Shown here piece after piece: positions 52,285 through 60,594 of a DNA stretch of 64,000 bases; the stretch's first letter is position 1; every line of letters begins with the position of its first letter. The stretch is from Brevibacterium jeotgali (GTDB lineage Bacteria; Actinomycetota; Actinomycetes; Actinomycetales; Brevibacteriaceae). The position numbers were made by a program, and so were the translations under genes. The stretch lies in assembly GCF_900169175.1 (NCBI RefSeq), contig NZ_FXZM01000004.1, positions 186,001-250,000 of the forward strand, written 5' to 3'. Under the pieces are notes generated by a model. That model did not search any database. It was not told the DNA's origin and was given only the letters and a program-made list of their open reading frames with translations.

Positions 52285-54212
52285 CTGCGGATTCGACAGC
52301 GCCGGGCACCTCCACGACCCTGCCCCTCTCGACCAAGCGCGCCGCCTTCGCCCGTCTGGCGCCTCACCTGCGAGGACGGTCCGGCTGGATGGCCGTCCTC
52401 CTCGTCGCCGGCATCGCGAACGCGGCGGCCGGCCTCGTGGGGCCGTGGGCGATCGGTCGTCTCGTCGACGCACTTCCGGCAGGTGCCGGTCCCGAGGTCG
52501 TCTGGACGAGCGCGATCGCCGTCGCCCTCGCGGGACTCGTCATGGCGCTGGGCACGTGGATCGGGGCCTGGGCGCTGGCGCGGGTCGCGATGCCGACGGT
52601 GGCGGGTCTCCGCACCGATGTCGTGGGTGCGGCTCTGGCGCTCGATGCGCAGACCGTCGAGCGCACGGGCACCGGCGACCTCGTCTCGCGCGTGGCGGAC
52701 GATTCGCGCAAGGTGAGCGAGACCTCCACGCAGATCCTGCCGCTCGTCGTCGAGTCCGTCCTCGTGGTCGTCGTGTCTGCGATCGGGCTGGCCGCCGTGG
52801 ACTGGCGGCTGGGCCTCGTGGGACTGGTCGCCCTGCCGATGTACTGGCTGACGCTGCGCTGGTACCTGCCGCGCTCCGCGCCGCTGTACCAGCAGGAGCG
52901 CGCCGCGATCGGCCGCAGGTCGGGCAGACTGCTGGGCGGCCTGACCGGAGCCCGGACCCTGCGGGCCCACCGCGCCGAGCACATCGAGCTCACCCGCATC
53001 GATTCCGCCTCCGCCGAGGCCCGCGACCTTTCGGTCGGAGTCTTCCGCTTCCTCACCCGCGCCTTCAGTCGCAACAACCGCGCCGAGGCCGTGGTGCTCT
53101 CCCTGCTCCTCATCGCCGGTTTCGCGCTCGTGTGGTTCGACGAGACGACCCCGGGGGCGGTCACGACCGCCGCCCTGGTCTTCCACCGGCTCTTCAACCC
53201 GATCGGCGCGCTGGTGGGGCTCTTCGACCAGATCCAGTCGGCGGGCGCTTCCCTGACCAGGATGGTGGGGGTGATCGACGCGGCAGGATCCCGACCCGAC
53301 GGCGCGGAGGCCGTTGACGCCGAGACCGTTGGTGTCGAGACCGTCGACACCGAGCACGGCGGGCGGCCGCCCAGCGATCGTTCCGAGGTCGTGCACGGAG
53401 CGGACGGCGTCGTGCTCGGAGCGGACGGCCCCGTCGCGGGCGCCGGTCCACGGTCCGCGGGCCTGGTCCTGAGCGACCTCTGGTACTCCTACGACGATCA
53501 TTCCGATGGTCAGAACCACGTCCTGCGCGGAGTCGATCTCACGGTCGCGCCGGGAGAGGTCGTCGCCGTCGTCGGCACGACGGGCGCCGGGAAGTCGACG
53601 CTCGCGAAGATCGCGGCGGGGCTCGCCGCTCCGTCGAGAGGCTCAGCACAGCTGATCGAGGACTGGCCGGCTGTGCGCAGCGGCCGTGAGATCACGACCG
53701 TGCCCGAGCACCGACTCCGCGCCCACGTCGCGATGATCGCGCAGGAGGTCCACACCTTCGTCGGCACGATCCGCGACAACGTGGCGATGCCGGTCCCCGA
53801 AGCGTCCACCGCTTCGATCGAGCGCGCGCTGCGCCACGTGGGGGCGGACTGGGCGTTCGACCTGCCTCGCGGACTCGACACGGTGGTGGGCGACGGGGGT
53901 GCGCGGATCTCCCCGCTGCAGGAGCAGACGATCGCGCTCGCCCGCCTGGTCGTCGCGGACCCGGACATCGTGATCCTCGACGAGGCGACTGCCGAGGCCG
54001 GGTCGACCGGCGCACAGGTCCTCGAAGCCGCCGCCGCGGCCGCGCTGGCGGGCAGGGGCGCTCTCGTCATCGCGCACCGGCTCAGCCAGGCGGAGGCGGC
54101 GGACCGGGTCCTCGTGATGGAGCACGGAGCGATCGTGGAGGACGGCACACATGCCCAGCTCGTCGGCGCGGGCGGTCGGTACGCCACCCTGTGGCAGGCA
54201 TGGGCGGGCTAG
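52281..54212 (+). CDS. ABC exporter half with intact Walker A/B and degenerate signature
   Basis: 643 residues: a six-helix membrane domain and ABC domain. Walker A GTTGAGKST (about 432-440), Q-loop MIAQEVHTFVGTI, Walker B IVILDEAT (about 562-569) and H-loop VIAHRLSQ (about 597) are intact, while the signature LSGGQ is replaced by ISPLQEQ (about 543-549). It complements the upstream half exactly: together they build one complete ATP site and one dead site. A 75-residue low-complexity linker (repeats of GAEAVDAETVGVETVD) lies between membrane and ABC domains. It is probably a multidrug, lipid or peptide exporter; no substrate gene is adjacent. Confidence 0.87.
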   Translation: MTADSTAPGTSTTLPLSTKRAAFARLAPHLRGRSGWMAVLLVAGIANAAAGLVGPWAIGRLVDALPAGAGPEVVWTSAIAVALAGLVMALGTWIGAWALARVAMPTVAGLRTDVVGAALALDAQTVERTGTGDLVSRVADDSRKVSETSTQILPLVVESVLVVVVSAIGLAAVDWRLGLVGLVALPMYWLTLRWYLPRSAPLYQQERAAIGRRSGRLLGGLTGARTLRAHRAEHIELTRIDSASAEARDLSVGVFRFLTRAFSRNNRAEAVVLSLLLIAGFALVWFDETTPGAVTTAALVFHRLFNPIGALVGLFDQIQSAGASLTRMVGVIDAAGSRPDGAEAVDAETVGVETVDTEHGGRPPSDRSEVVHGADGVVLGADGPVAGAGPRSAGLVLSDLWYSYDDHSDGQNHVLRGVDLTVAPGEVVAVVGTTGAGKSTLAKIAAGLAAPSRGSAQLIEDWPAVRSGREITTVPEHRLRAHVAMIAQEVHTFVGTIRDNVAMPVPEASTASIERALRHVGADWAFDLPRGLDTVVGDGGARISPLQEQTIALARLVVADPDIVILDEATAEAGSTGAQVLEAAAAAALAGRGALVIAHRLSQAEAADRVLVMEHGAIVEDGTHAQLVGAGGRYATLWQAWAG

Positions 54213-54252
54213 GTGTGATGTCCCGGGAGGTTGTGCCGCCTCCGGTTCCCTC

Positions 54253-54558
54253 TCAGGACGTCGGCTCGCCGCCCACCACGACGTTGATCGTGACGTGGTC
54301 ACCCGGAACGTTGATCGTGATGTGCGTCCCGGAGGTCTCCTCTGGAACGACTGTCGGCGACTGCGTCGGCTCGTCCTCGTGCGGGACCGCCAGGTCCACT
54401 CCCAGTTCGTCCAGGGCCGTGGCCACGGGATTGGCGAACGTCGTGCTGCCGTCCGTGGACCCGGCGAACAGCAGCCCTACGACGTTGTTGTCTGCGTCCA
54501 TCACCACCGAACCGGAGTCGCCGCCGTCGGAGAACCGCTCCGAGCGGGTCGTGGCCGC
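54253..54558 (-). pseudogene. Remnant of a trypsin-like serine protease (C-terminal part)
   Basis: The frame reads [19 protein letters not shown] and then [18 protein letters not shown], followed by [14 protein letters not shown] and a short tail. GDSG with the preceding FSDGG is the catalytic-Ser region of chymotrypsin/Nal1-like proteases; VGLLFAGS...NP...VL is their usual end. His and Asp of the catalytic triad, the signal peptide and any start are missing. In-frame TGA at 54559-54561 closes the frame, and MDFVDGGAQNRE in another frame just upstream (about 54575-54610) looks like further debris. It is a decayed gene between the ABC exporter and the ABC-F gene; the remainder of 54213-54629 holds nothing else recognisable. 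Confidence 0.6.
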
Positions 54559-54629
54559 TCAGAAGAGGATTCACTCTCGATTCTGCGCCCCGCCGTCCAC
54601 GAAGTCCATGCTTCGCAGGAGCGGTCATC

Positions 54630-56327
54630 TCATACTCGCCGCCGTCCGCCGTGGGCGAGCTCGACGCGGGGCCACTGCGCGAGCCGCCGCAGCACCTGCC
54701 GATCGTGCGTCGCCACGACGACGGCGGCACGTGCTTCCTCGAGCCCGTCGAGCAGGTCGTCGACCAGCGACATCGACAGGTGGTTGGTCGGTTCGTCGAG
54801 CAGCAGGACGTCCGGCTCCCGCGAGAGCATCTGGGTGAGCCGCCGCCTGCGCAGCTGACCGGGGGAGCGGTGCCCCTCATCCGCCTCGTCCTCCTGCCCG
54901 AGGAGGCCCACCGTCATAGCGCCGTGTCTGCGCACCCGGCCCTCGTCGGGCTCCAGCGTCCCGCCCAGCATCGAGAGCAGCGTCGACTTCCCCGCCCCGT
55001 TCGGGCCGACGACCAGCAGCCGGTCACCGCCGGCGATCCCGACGGACACCGGATGCGGTGAGCGGCCGGCCACCGCGACCTCGTCGGCGGTGAGCAGGGG
55101 AGCTCCCTCCTGCGCGCGGCCCGCAGGCACGGTGAGCCGCTGCGGAGGCGGCGGCACGGTGAGCGCGTGACGACGCAGCTCGTCCTCGCGGCGGTGGAGT
55201 GACTGCACGATGCCCGGCGCCCGCGATTGTCTGGCGTGCTTGTCCACCCCCTTGTCCGGCCGCCAGCCGGTCGACAGTCGCGAACGGGCCTGGTCGACGG
55301 ACTCCCGCAGGCGTCGGTGCTCGGCCTGCTGCGCGTCATAGGCCGATCGCCAGGCCTCGCGGTCCCGTGCACGGCCGGTGCGCCAGCCGTCCCAGCCCCC
55401 GCCGTAGAGGCGGGGCCTGCGGTCGGCCGACGGATCGAGGTCGAGGAACTCGTAGGCCACGTCGGCGAGCAGTGCCGCGTCGTGTGAGACGACGAGGAGC
55501 CCGCCGGCGCGGGACCGCAGGGCGGCGGTGAGGAAGTCCAGTCCGGCTGCGTCGAGGTGATTGGTGGGCTCGTCGAGCATGAGCAGGTCCGGCTGGGCGC
55601 CCAGGACGCAGGCCAGGCGCACGCGGCAGCGCTGACCGACGGACAGATGGGCGAGCCGCCTGGAACGGTCCGTCACCGCGCCCAGAGCCTCGAGGGCGAT
55701 ATCGACATGCCGCTCCGCATCCCACGCGTCGAGCTGGGTGCAGAGCTCCAGCGCACGAGCGTAGGCGTCCTCGGGGTCGCAGCCTGCGCCGTTGCCGGCA
55801 GCAGCGCTGGAGCGGCCGGTCTCTGCCGCCATGGCAGCGGCGGCGACGTCGAGGGCGGCGAGGGCCGTGCGGGCCGGAGCGATCGCCTCGTCGGCGAGGT
55901 CCCCCACGGTCGCGTCCGGGTGCGCGGGCAGCTCCTGATCGGCGATCGCGAGGGTGCCCGCGCGGTCGACCGATCCCGCATCGGGCACGAGCCGTCCGGA
56001 GAGGATGCGCAGCAGCGTGGTCTTGCCGCTGCCGTTCTCGCCGACGACGGCGAGCTTCGTCGAGGCGGACACGGTGACGTCCACGCCGGTGAGCAGGGGA
56101 TGCCCGCCGGGGGAGTGGGCGATGTCCCGAGCCCGGATATGGGCCCGGTCGCCCACCGGGGCGCCGGAGACCGGCGCATCGGTGACTGTCGCACCGGTGA
56201 GCGGCGCATCGGTGATTGTCGCACCGGTGAGCGGCGCACCTGCGTCTGGCGACGAGGCGAGGCGAGAAGAGGCCGTGGAACGGGAAGAAGTGGTGGGATG
56301 AGAAGACGAGAAGGGGGTGTAGGACAC
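54630..56327 (-). CDS. ABC-F ribosome-protection-type ATPase
   Basis: 565 residues from GTG 56327, with GGAGGA four bases upstream. Two ABC domains without membrane segments: NBD1 Walker [10 protein letters not shown] (about 96-104), signature LSVGQRCRV, Walker [16 protein letters not shown]; a charged interdomain linker ([27 protein letters not shown], then [19 protein letters not shown]) and NBD2 with [34 protein letters not shown]. This is the ABC-F class, many of whose actinobacterial members (TlrC, OleB, VarM, Msr) displace antibiotics from the ribosome. An N-terminal Ser/Thr/Pro-rich extension of about 60 residues with [18 protein letters not shown] repeats is unusual. A short leader ORF (56423-56470) indicates drug-induced translation. 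Confidence 0.88.
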   Translation of the reverse strand: MSYTPFSSSHPTTSSRSTASSRLASSPDAGAPLTGATITDAPLTGATVTDAPVSGAPVGDRAHIRARDIAHSPGGHPLLTGVDVTVSASTKLAVVGENGSGKTTLLRILSGRLVPDAGSVDRAGTLAIADQELPAHPDATVGDLADEAIAPARTALAALDVAAAAMAAETGRSSAAAGNGAGCDPEDAYARALELCTQLDAWDAERHVDIALEALGAVTDRSRRLAHLSVGQRCRVRLACVLGAQPDLLMLDEPTNHLDAAGLDFLTAALRSRAGGLLVVSHDAALLADVAYEFLDLDPSADRRPRLYGGGWDGWRTGRARDREAWRSAYDAQQAEHRRLRESVDQARSRLSTGWRPDKGVDKHARQSRAPGIVQSLHRREDELRRHALTVPPPPQRLTVPAGRAQEGAPLLTADEVAVAGRSPHPVSVGIAGGDRLLVVGPNGAGKSTLLSMLGGTLEPDEGRVRRHGAMTVGLLGQEDEADEGHRSPGQLRRRRLTQMLSREPDVLLLDEPTNHLSMSLVDDLLDGLEEARAAVVVATHDRQVLRRLAQWPRVELAHGGRRRV

Positions 56328-56331
56328 GGGG

Positions 56332-56440
56332 TCCTCCGCAGAACGGGCGCGCTGAAGGCGCCGGTCGGAACGTGGCACGTCCGACGGCGGAGGAGGGAGT
56401 AGAGCTGTATCCGCGTCCGCCGTCAGCGGCGGGTGCGGAG
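56332..56440 (-). promoter_or_regulatory. Putative translational attenuator of the ABC-F gene
   Basis: On the RNA, the Shine-Dalgarno CGGAGGA (56338-56332) can pair with TCCTCCG (56394-56388); TGCGGAG (56340-56334) can instead pair with CTCCGCA (56440-56434) inside the leader codons. GACGGCGGA (56424-56416), overlapping the leader stop, pairs perfectly with TCCGCCGTC (56391-56383), which overlaps the anti-SD segment. The pairings are mutually exclusive, the arrangement expected of ribosome-stalling attenuators. Which form is 'on' is not resolved. Confidence 0.55.
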
Positions 56441-56470
56441 CCTCATGGACGCGATTCCCGTGTGTCTCAT
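56423..56470 (-). CDS. Leader peptide, Msr(A)-like, upstream of ABC-F gene
   Basis: A 15-codon ORF encodes [15 protein letters not shown] and ends 95 bases before the [14 protein letters not shown] is nearly the same as the Msr(A) leader MTASMRLK and shares the MRLR core of the ErmD leader; in both, macrolide-bound ribosomes stall at this R-L-R/K motif and expose the downstream ribosome-binding site. The following DNA can form alternative hairpins that involve the leader stop codon and the ABC-F Shine-Dalgarno sequence. Its own ribosome-binding site is weak (GGTGGGC just before the ATG). The gene is too short for ordinary gene calling. Translation is not proven. Confidence 0.7.
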   Translation of the reverse strand: MRHTGIASMRLRTRR

Positions 56471-56674
56471 GCCCACCACGGTACAACCGGTGTCCAGAGG
56501 GCGCTCTGAGTGTGATCGAATCCTCATCCGCCCAGGCTTCATCAAGGGGTTTCCCTGGGTACTCTCGAATGAAGCAATCGCATCGGCAGAGACGCTGACC
56601 GATCATGTCCGTCGCGCTCGCCGCCGGCTCCCGCCGTCGATACCAGCGTGCCGGCCCGCCAGGGAGGACCGATC

Positions 56675-57457
56675 ATGAACGTGAGCAGCGCGCCCCGTGA
56701 CGCGACGACTCGCTTCACCGGTCTGGCCAGGATCTATGACAGGTTCCGGCCGGGCTACCCCGCAGAGTGCCTGGGGTGGTTGGCCGACACCCTGCGGCTG
56801 GGCACCTCCAGCCAGGTCGCGGACATCGGTGCCGGCACCGGGAAGATGTCTGAGGAGCTGGTCTACCAGGGCATCCGGACCATCGCAGTCGAACCCAACC
56901 GGGACATGCTGGGCATCCTCGAGGCGAAGGCTGCGACCACCAGCCTCCTCACCGCCATGCATGCCACCGCAGAGGACACGCAGCTGCCGGACGCCTCTAT
57001 CGCCCTCGTGACCGCCGGGCAGTCCTTCCACTGGTTCGACCAGGCCGCCTTCCGCGCGGAATGCCGCCGTATCCTGTCGCCCGGGGGCAAGGTCGCACTC
57101 GTGTGGAACTCACGTCGTCGCGACAGCGAGTTCACCCGGGCGACGGCAGACGCCTTCCGCCGGCACATCGGCGGATTCCCCGGCTTCAGCGGGGACCACA
57201 GCGTGAGCGCCGCGGACTTCGACGCGTTCTTCGAGCCCGACGGGTACGAGTACCGCGAGTTCCCCCACGACCAGATGCTCACGTTCGACGAGTTCCTGGG
57301 CCGCAATCTGTCGGCCACCTACGCACCCCGCGAGGACGACCCGGCACACGGGCCGCTCGTCGCGGACCTCCGCGCTCTGTTCGACGCGTACCGCGAGGAC
57401 GACATGGTGCGCTTCCCCCTCACGACACGACTGTTCGTGGGCGGGGTAGGGGTCTGA
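56675..57457 (+). CDS. Class I SAM-dependent methyltransferase (paralog 1)
   Basis: 260 residues from ATG 56675 (GGAGG upstream). A Methyltransf_11-type Rossmann domain: SAM motif I VADIGAGTGKMSEELV (about 48-62), acidic loop IAVEPNRDM, post-motif QLPDASIALVTAGQSFHWFD, and PGGKVALVWNSRR. These proteins methylate small molecules and most have unknown substrates. The gene is followed 75 bases later by a paralog of the same architecture. It is divergent from the ABC-F leader (205 bases). There is no sign that it is an rRNA methyltransferase of the Erm type. Confidence 0.82.
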   Translation: MNVSSAPRDATTRFTGLARIYDRFRPGYPAECLGWLADTLRLGTSSQVADIGAGTGKMSEELVYQGIRTIAVEPNRDMLGILEAKAATTSLLTAMHATAEDTQLPDASIALVTAGQSFHWFDQAAFRAECRRILSPGGKVALVWNSRRRDSEFTRATADAFRRHIGGFPGFSGDHSVSAADFDAFFEPDGYEYREFPHDQMLTFDEFLGRNLSATYAPREDDPAHGPLVADLRALFDAYREDDMVRFPLTTRLFVGGVGV

Positions 57458-57532
57458 GCGTTCTGCGGAGCGCTCATCCGGGCACCGCGCCCACGCCGGC
57501 GCAGTGCTGAGTCGGCAGGACGGAAGGGAAGC

Positions 57533-58399
57533 ATGACCACGGACAACACAGGCAAGTTCACCGGGCTGGGCGAGGTCTACGCCCGCAGTCGGCCGGGCTA
57601 CCCGGCCGAGCTGCTCGACCTCCTGGCCGCGCGGATCGGAGGCGTCGACGCCGCCGCAGCCGAGCGGCCCGACGCCGGTGCGCCCGACGCCGGCACGAGC
57701 GCTGCTGAGTCGACCGCCGCCGAGGTGCCCGAGACCGGCCACGCAGGTGCGGCTGTCGTAGCCGACATCGGAGCGGGGACGGGCAAGCTCACGGCCGAGC
57801 TCCTGGCCCGGGGCTGGCGGGTGAGCGCGGTCGAGCCGAACGACGACATGCGCGATGCGCTCGTGGCTCGTCTGGCGGACGACGAGCGCCTCACCGTCGT
57901 GGGAGCACCTGCCGAAGCGACGAGGCTGCCGGATGCGTCTGTGAACCTCGTGACCGTCGCCCAGGCCTTCCACTGGTTCGACATCCCCTCGTTTCGCGCC
58001 GAGTGCCGGCGGATCCTGCGGCCCGGTGGTCAGATCGCGCTCATCTGGAACTTCCGACGGAGGGGCGAAGCGTCGGTAGAAGCCGTCGCAGAGGCGTTCC
58101 GTGCACGTGTCGGGGGCTTCGTGGCGCTCACCCTCGCGGAGGAGATCACAGACGCGGACCTCACGGAGTTCTACGGCGGGACCCACTTCCAGCGCTTCGC
58201 ATTCGACAATGACGAGGAGATCGGATGGGAGACGTTCCGTGAACGCCACCTGTCGACCTCCTATGCGCCGAAGGAGGGCGACCCCGCCCGCGAGCCCCTC
58301 ACCGCTGACCTCGAGCGGATCTTCGATGAGTACGCCGTGGACGGGCGCTACACGTTCCCGAACTCCACTCACGTCCTCCTGGGCGAACTGAGGGGCTGA
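57533..58399 (+). CDS. Class I SAM-dependent methyltransferase (paralog 2)
   Basis: 288 residues from ATG 57533 behind GGGAAG. Same layout as the preceding gene: FTGLGEVYARSRPGYPAELLDLL, then VADIGAGTGKLTAELLARGW (motif I), AVEPNDDM, RLPDASVNLVTVAQAFHWFD and PGGQIALIWNFRR. Similarity to paralog 1 by eye is strong across the full length, marking a tandem duplication. It differs by a 35-residue insertion (AAAERPDAGAPDAGTSAAES and following) placed directly before motif I. Substrate unknown. Confidence 0.82.
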   Translation: MTTDNTGKFTGLGEVYARSRPGYPAELLDLLAARIGGVDAAAAERPDAGAPDAGTSAAESTAAEVPETGHAGAAVVADIGAGTGKLTAELLARGWRVSAVEPNDDMRDALVARLADDERLTVVGAPAEATRLPDASVNLVTVAQAFHWFDIPSFRAECRRILRPGGQIALIWNFRRRGEASVEAVAEAFRARVGGFVALTLAEEITDADLTEFYGGTHFQRFAFDNDEEIGWETFRERHLSTSYAPKEGDPAREPLTADLERIFDEYAVDGRYTFPNSTHVLLGELRG

Positions 58400-58456
58400 C
58401 GGAGCCGCGATCCGGTTCCGGCGGCCGTCAGCCGCGCAGCCAGAGGTGCATGCCCG

Positions 58457-58570
58457 TCACGTACGCGCTCGCGACACCGGTGTCAGCCCGGACTCCGCAC
58501 GCAGGCGCCGGTGCGCGCTCACCGAGGGCGGCCCGGTGTGGAGGCGGCAGCGGTCGGGGATGACACTCAT
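58457..58570 (-). pseudogene. Possible N-terminal remnant of a GNAT acetyltransferase
   Basis: A 37-codon frame from ATG 58570 contains RRLRAESGLTPVSRA, resembling the helix that opens many GNAT acetyltransferases (LRxxSGLSPKSxEAA), then stops. Another frame just beyond reads ASAYVTGMHLWLRG to a stop at about 58437. No complete acetyl-CoA motif remains. The 263-base region between paralog 2 and the EamA gene holds nothing else. Weak call. Confidence 0.25.
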
Positions 58571-58662
58571 GCGCACATCATTCCGGGTGCGGGCGTCATC
58601 GACCTGCGCAGTGGTGGTCGATGCAGTGGTGCCCGAGGGGTGGTTGCGGCGATGATCAGTGC

Positions 58663-59622
58663 ATGCCGATCAGCCACTGCCTCCTCGCACTGTCAGTCGC
58701 CGTCATGTGGGGGCTCAACTTCCTTGCGATCGACGCATCGCTCCAGCAGTTCCCGCCCATGCTGCTCGTGTCCCTGCGATTCGCGGTGCTGGCGATCCCC
58801 GCGCTCCTCTTCGTGCCCAGGCCCCAGGTGCCGGTGCGCTGGCTGCTCGGCTACGGCGCGGGCTTCGGGATCCTGCAGTTCGCCTTCCTCTTCTGGGGAA
58901 TGGCGATCGGGATGCCGGCCGGGCTGGCGTCGCTCGTGCTGCAGGCATCCGCGCCGTTCACGGTCCTCCTGGGAGCAGTCCTGCTGCGGGAGCGGCTCGC
59001 ACCGCTCCAGGTGGTGGGCATCCTCGTCGCGGTCGGCGGACTGACCGTCGTCGGCTGGTACCGGTTCGAGAACGCTGCGCTGCTGCCGTTCCTCCTCACG
59101 CTCGCAGGTGCGTTCGGCTGGTCGCTCGGCAACATCTGCAACCGTCAGGCGAGGACTGTCGAACCGCTCAAGCTGACGTTCTGGATGTCAGTGGTCCCGC
59201 CGGTCCCGATGCTGCTGGTGTCACTCGTGGTGGAGGGGCCTGCGGAGATCGCCGCATCGTTCGACGGGCTGGGATCGAGCACGGGCGTCCTCGCCCTGGT
59301 GGGCCTTGCGTACACAGCCCTCATCGGCACGATCGCCGGGTCCGGGGTGTGGTCGTGGCTCATGGCGCGGCACCCGGCGGGGATCGTCGCCCCGTTCTCG
59401 CTGCTGGTGCCGGTCGTCGGCCTGTCCGCTGCCTGGCTGGTGCTCGGACAGGCGGTGTCTGTGACGGAGCTCGGCGGGGCGGTGCTCATCGTGGGCGGAG
59501 TCCTGCTGGGATCACTGAAGGGGATGCGCGTCTCTGCACGCAGGAGGGGGCGGGAACGCTTCACTGCTGCGTTCCCGCCCCCTCCTGCGGATGCTCCTGC
59601 CCCACGCGGCTTCCGGCGGTGA
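58663..59622 (+). CDS. EamA-family transporter
   Basis: 319 residues from ATG 58663; GATGAT lies six bases before it and no Shine-Dalgarno sequence is seen. Ten membrane segments forming the duplicated EamA (DMT) unit: first repeat from LLALSVAVMWGLNFLAIDASL with SAPFTVLLGAVLLRERLAPLQ, second repeat ending VVGLSAAWLVLGQAVSVTELGGAVLIVGGVLLG. The family exports amino acids and other metabolites. The last about 30 residues (RRRGRERF...AAFPPPPADAPAP) are coded by the two arms of a perfect 20-bp hairpin, which probably is the terminator shared with the convergent encapsulin gene. Confidence 0.85.
   Translation: MPISHCLLALSVAVMWGLNFLAIDASLQQFPPMLLVSLRFAVLAIPALLFVPRPQVPVRWLLGYGAGFGILQFAFLFWGMAIGMPAGLASLVLQASAPFTVLLGAVLLRERLAPLQVVGILVAVGGLTVVGWYRFENAALLPFLLTLAGAFGWSLGNICNRQARTVEPLKLTFWMSVVPPVPMLLVSLVVEGPAEIAASFDGLGSSTGVLALVGLAYTALIGTIAGSGVWSWLMARHPAGIVAPFSLLVPVVGLSAAWLVLGQAVSVTELGGAVLIVGGVLLGSLKGMRVSARRRGRERFTAAFPPPPADAPAPRGFRR
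59540..59588. terminator. 20-bp perfect hairpin inside the 3' end of the EamA gene
   Basis: Arms 59540-59559 and 59569-59588 are perfectly complementary with a 9-base loop. It lies within the EamA reading frame and 46 bases after the encapsulin stop on the other strand, so it most likely terminates the encapsulin transcript and perhaps that of EamA. Confidence 0.75.
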
Positions 59623-59633
59623 GGTCCCGGAGG

Positions 59634-60437
59634 TCAGGGCATGAGGTGCACGGCGGCCTCGGCGCTCGCCACGCGGAAGGTGAACGACTCCTCCAGGTAG
59701 AGGCTGACCTTCTCCCCGTCGTGCGAGTCGTACCCGATCGATACATCCTGACCCATGTGGAGCTCGTAGTCGCCGCCGCGCTGCGACACGACGATCGCGC
59801 CGTCGATGGCGGGCGCCCAGATCACGCGTCCCTCGTTGAGGATGCGCTGGATGTGCGCGGAGATCGGATTGCCCTCGTCGGCGGATTCCGCGAGCTGCGT
59901 GTACAGCTCTGCTGACAGGAGCAGGTTGTACGGGCCGCCCACACCGTCGAGGCGGAGGGTCGTGATGGCCTCGGCCACTGCGGACGTCAGGTCCTTGATG
60001 TCCGACTGCAGCTGGATGGGCTTGTGCGGGCTCGCGGAGATGATGCCGGACAGTCCGACACCGTCGCCCGAGCCGTTGAGGACCGCGTAGTCCTCTGCCT
60101 TGGCCAGGCGCATCGCGGCGTCCTTCGCGGGGTCCCAATCGGCGTCGACGGAGCCGCGGGCGACTGCGTCGATCTCATCGCGGCTGACGGAGAACGGCGC
60201 GCGCAGTTCGACGACGGGCAGGGCCACGCGGCTGCGGCCGCGCACTCCGTCGACCTCCGTGGTGACATCGGAGACGCGTCCGGTGGTGAGTGAGGAGAAC
60301 TCGTAGCCCCGCGGCTCGGGCATCTCGACGAAGCGACGGCCGGCGATGTGGCGACGGAACGTCTGCTTCACTTCGTCTTCCAGATCCGCCCAGGCGGCGT
60401 CGGAGATCGGTGCGAGTTCGCGATGAAGGTTGTTCAT
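59634..60437 (-). CDS. Encapsulin shell protein, family 1 (linocin M18-like)
   Basis: 267 residues, the usual length, from ATG 60437 with GAGGAGG seven bases upstream. The HK97-fold shell protein was first named linocin M18 in Brevibacterium linens. Landmarks: MNNLHRELAPISDAAWADLE (N-terminal helix that holds cargo peptides inside), TFRRHIAGRRFVEMPEPRGYEFSSL, ELRAPFSVSRDEIDAVARGS (E-loop region), RLAKAEDYAVLNG, GPYNLLLSAELYTQL and QDVSIGYDSHDGEKVSLYLEESFTFRV. It self-assembles into a nanocompartment around cargo. In B. linens the cargo, a DyP-type peroxidase, is encoded next to it; here no peroxidase or ferritin-like gene adjoins. Upstream is a CPBP protease gene. Confidence 0.95.
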   Translation of the reverse strand: MNNLHRELAPISDAAWADLEDEVKQTFRRHIAGRRFVEMPEPRGYEFSSLTTGRVSDVTTEVDGVRGRSRVALPVVELRAPFSVSRDEIDAVARGSVDADWDPAKDAAMRLAKAEDYAVLNGSGDGVGLSGIISASPHKPIQLQSDIKDLTSAVAEAITTLRLDGVGGPYNLLLSAELYTQLAESADEGNPISAHIQRILNEGRVIWAPAIDGAIVVSQRGGDYELHMGQDVSIGYDSHDGEKVSLYLEESFTFRVASAEAAVHLMP

Positions 60438-60578
60438 GGTCGTGCCTCCTCAGGAGTGTGCCGTCTCGGATGCCGCAGGTGCGGGTCCGGTCGGCGGATG
60501 CGCGGGGCTGTGCAGCAGCACGGCCTGCCTCGCTTTCTTGATTGGTTCCAGTTTACTGCGCGTGGGGTCGGTCCACCA

Positions 60579-60594
60579 GTGAGTATGGACTCAC
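60579..60594. promoter_or_regulatory. Inverted repeat upstream of the encapsulin gene
   Basis: GTGAGTATGGACTCAC has 6-bp arms and a 4-base centre, overlaps the CPBP stop codon and lies about 140 bases before the encapsulin start. On the minus strand TAAACT (60556-60551) downstream of it may serve as the -10 box. It is an operator candidate. Confidence 0.35.

Noticed and set aside
56675..58399. Erm-type rRNA methyltransferases next to the ABC-F gene
   Set aside because: The motifs are those of Methyltransf_11 small-molecule enzymes; the N-L-P-Y/F motif of rRNA adenine N6-methyltransferases is missing.
59490..59530. Encapsulin cargo-loading peptide (LLGSLKG) in the EamA protein
   Set aside because: The phrase is the end of the last membrane segment and is followed by about 33 residues; a loading peptide should be at an exposed C-terminus of a soluble protein.
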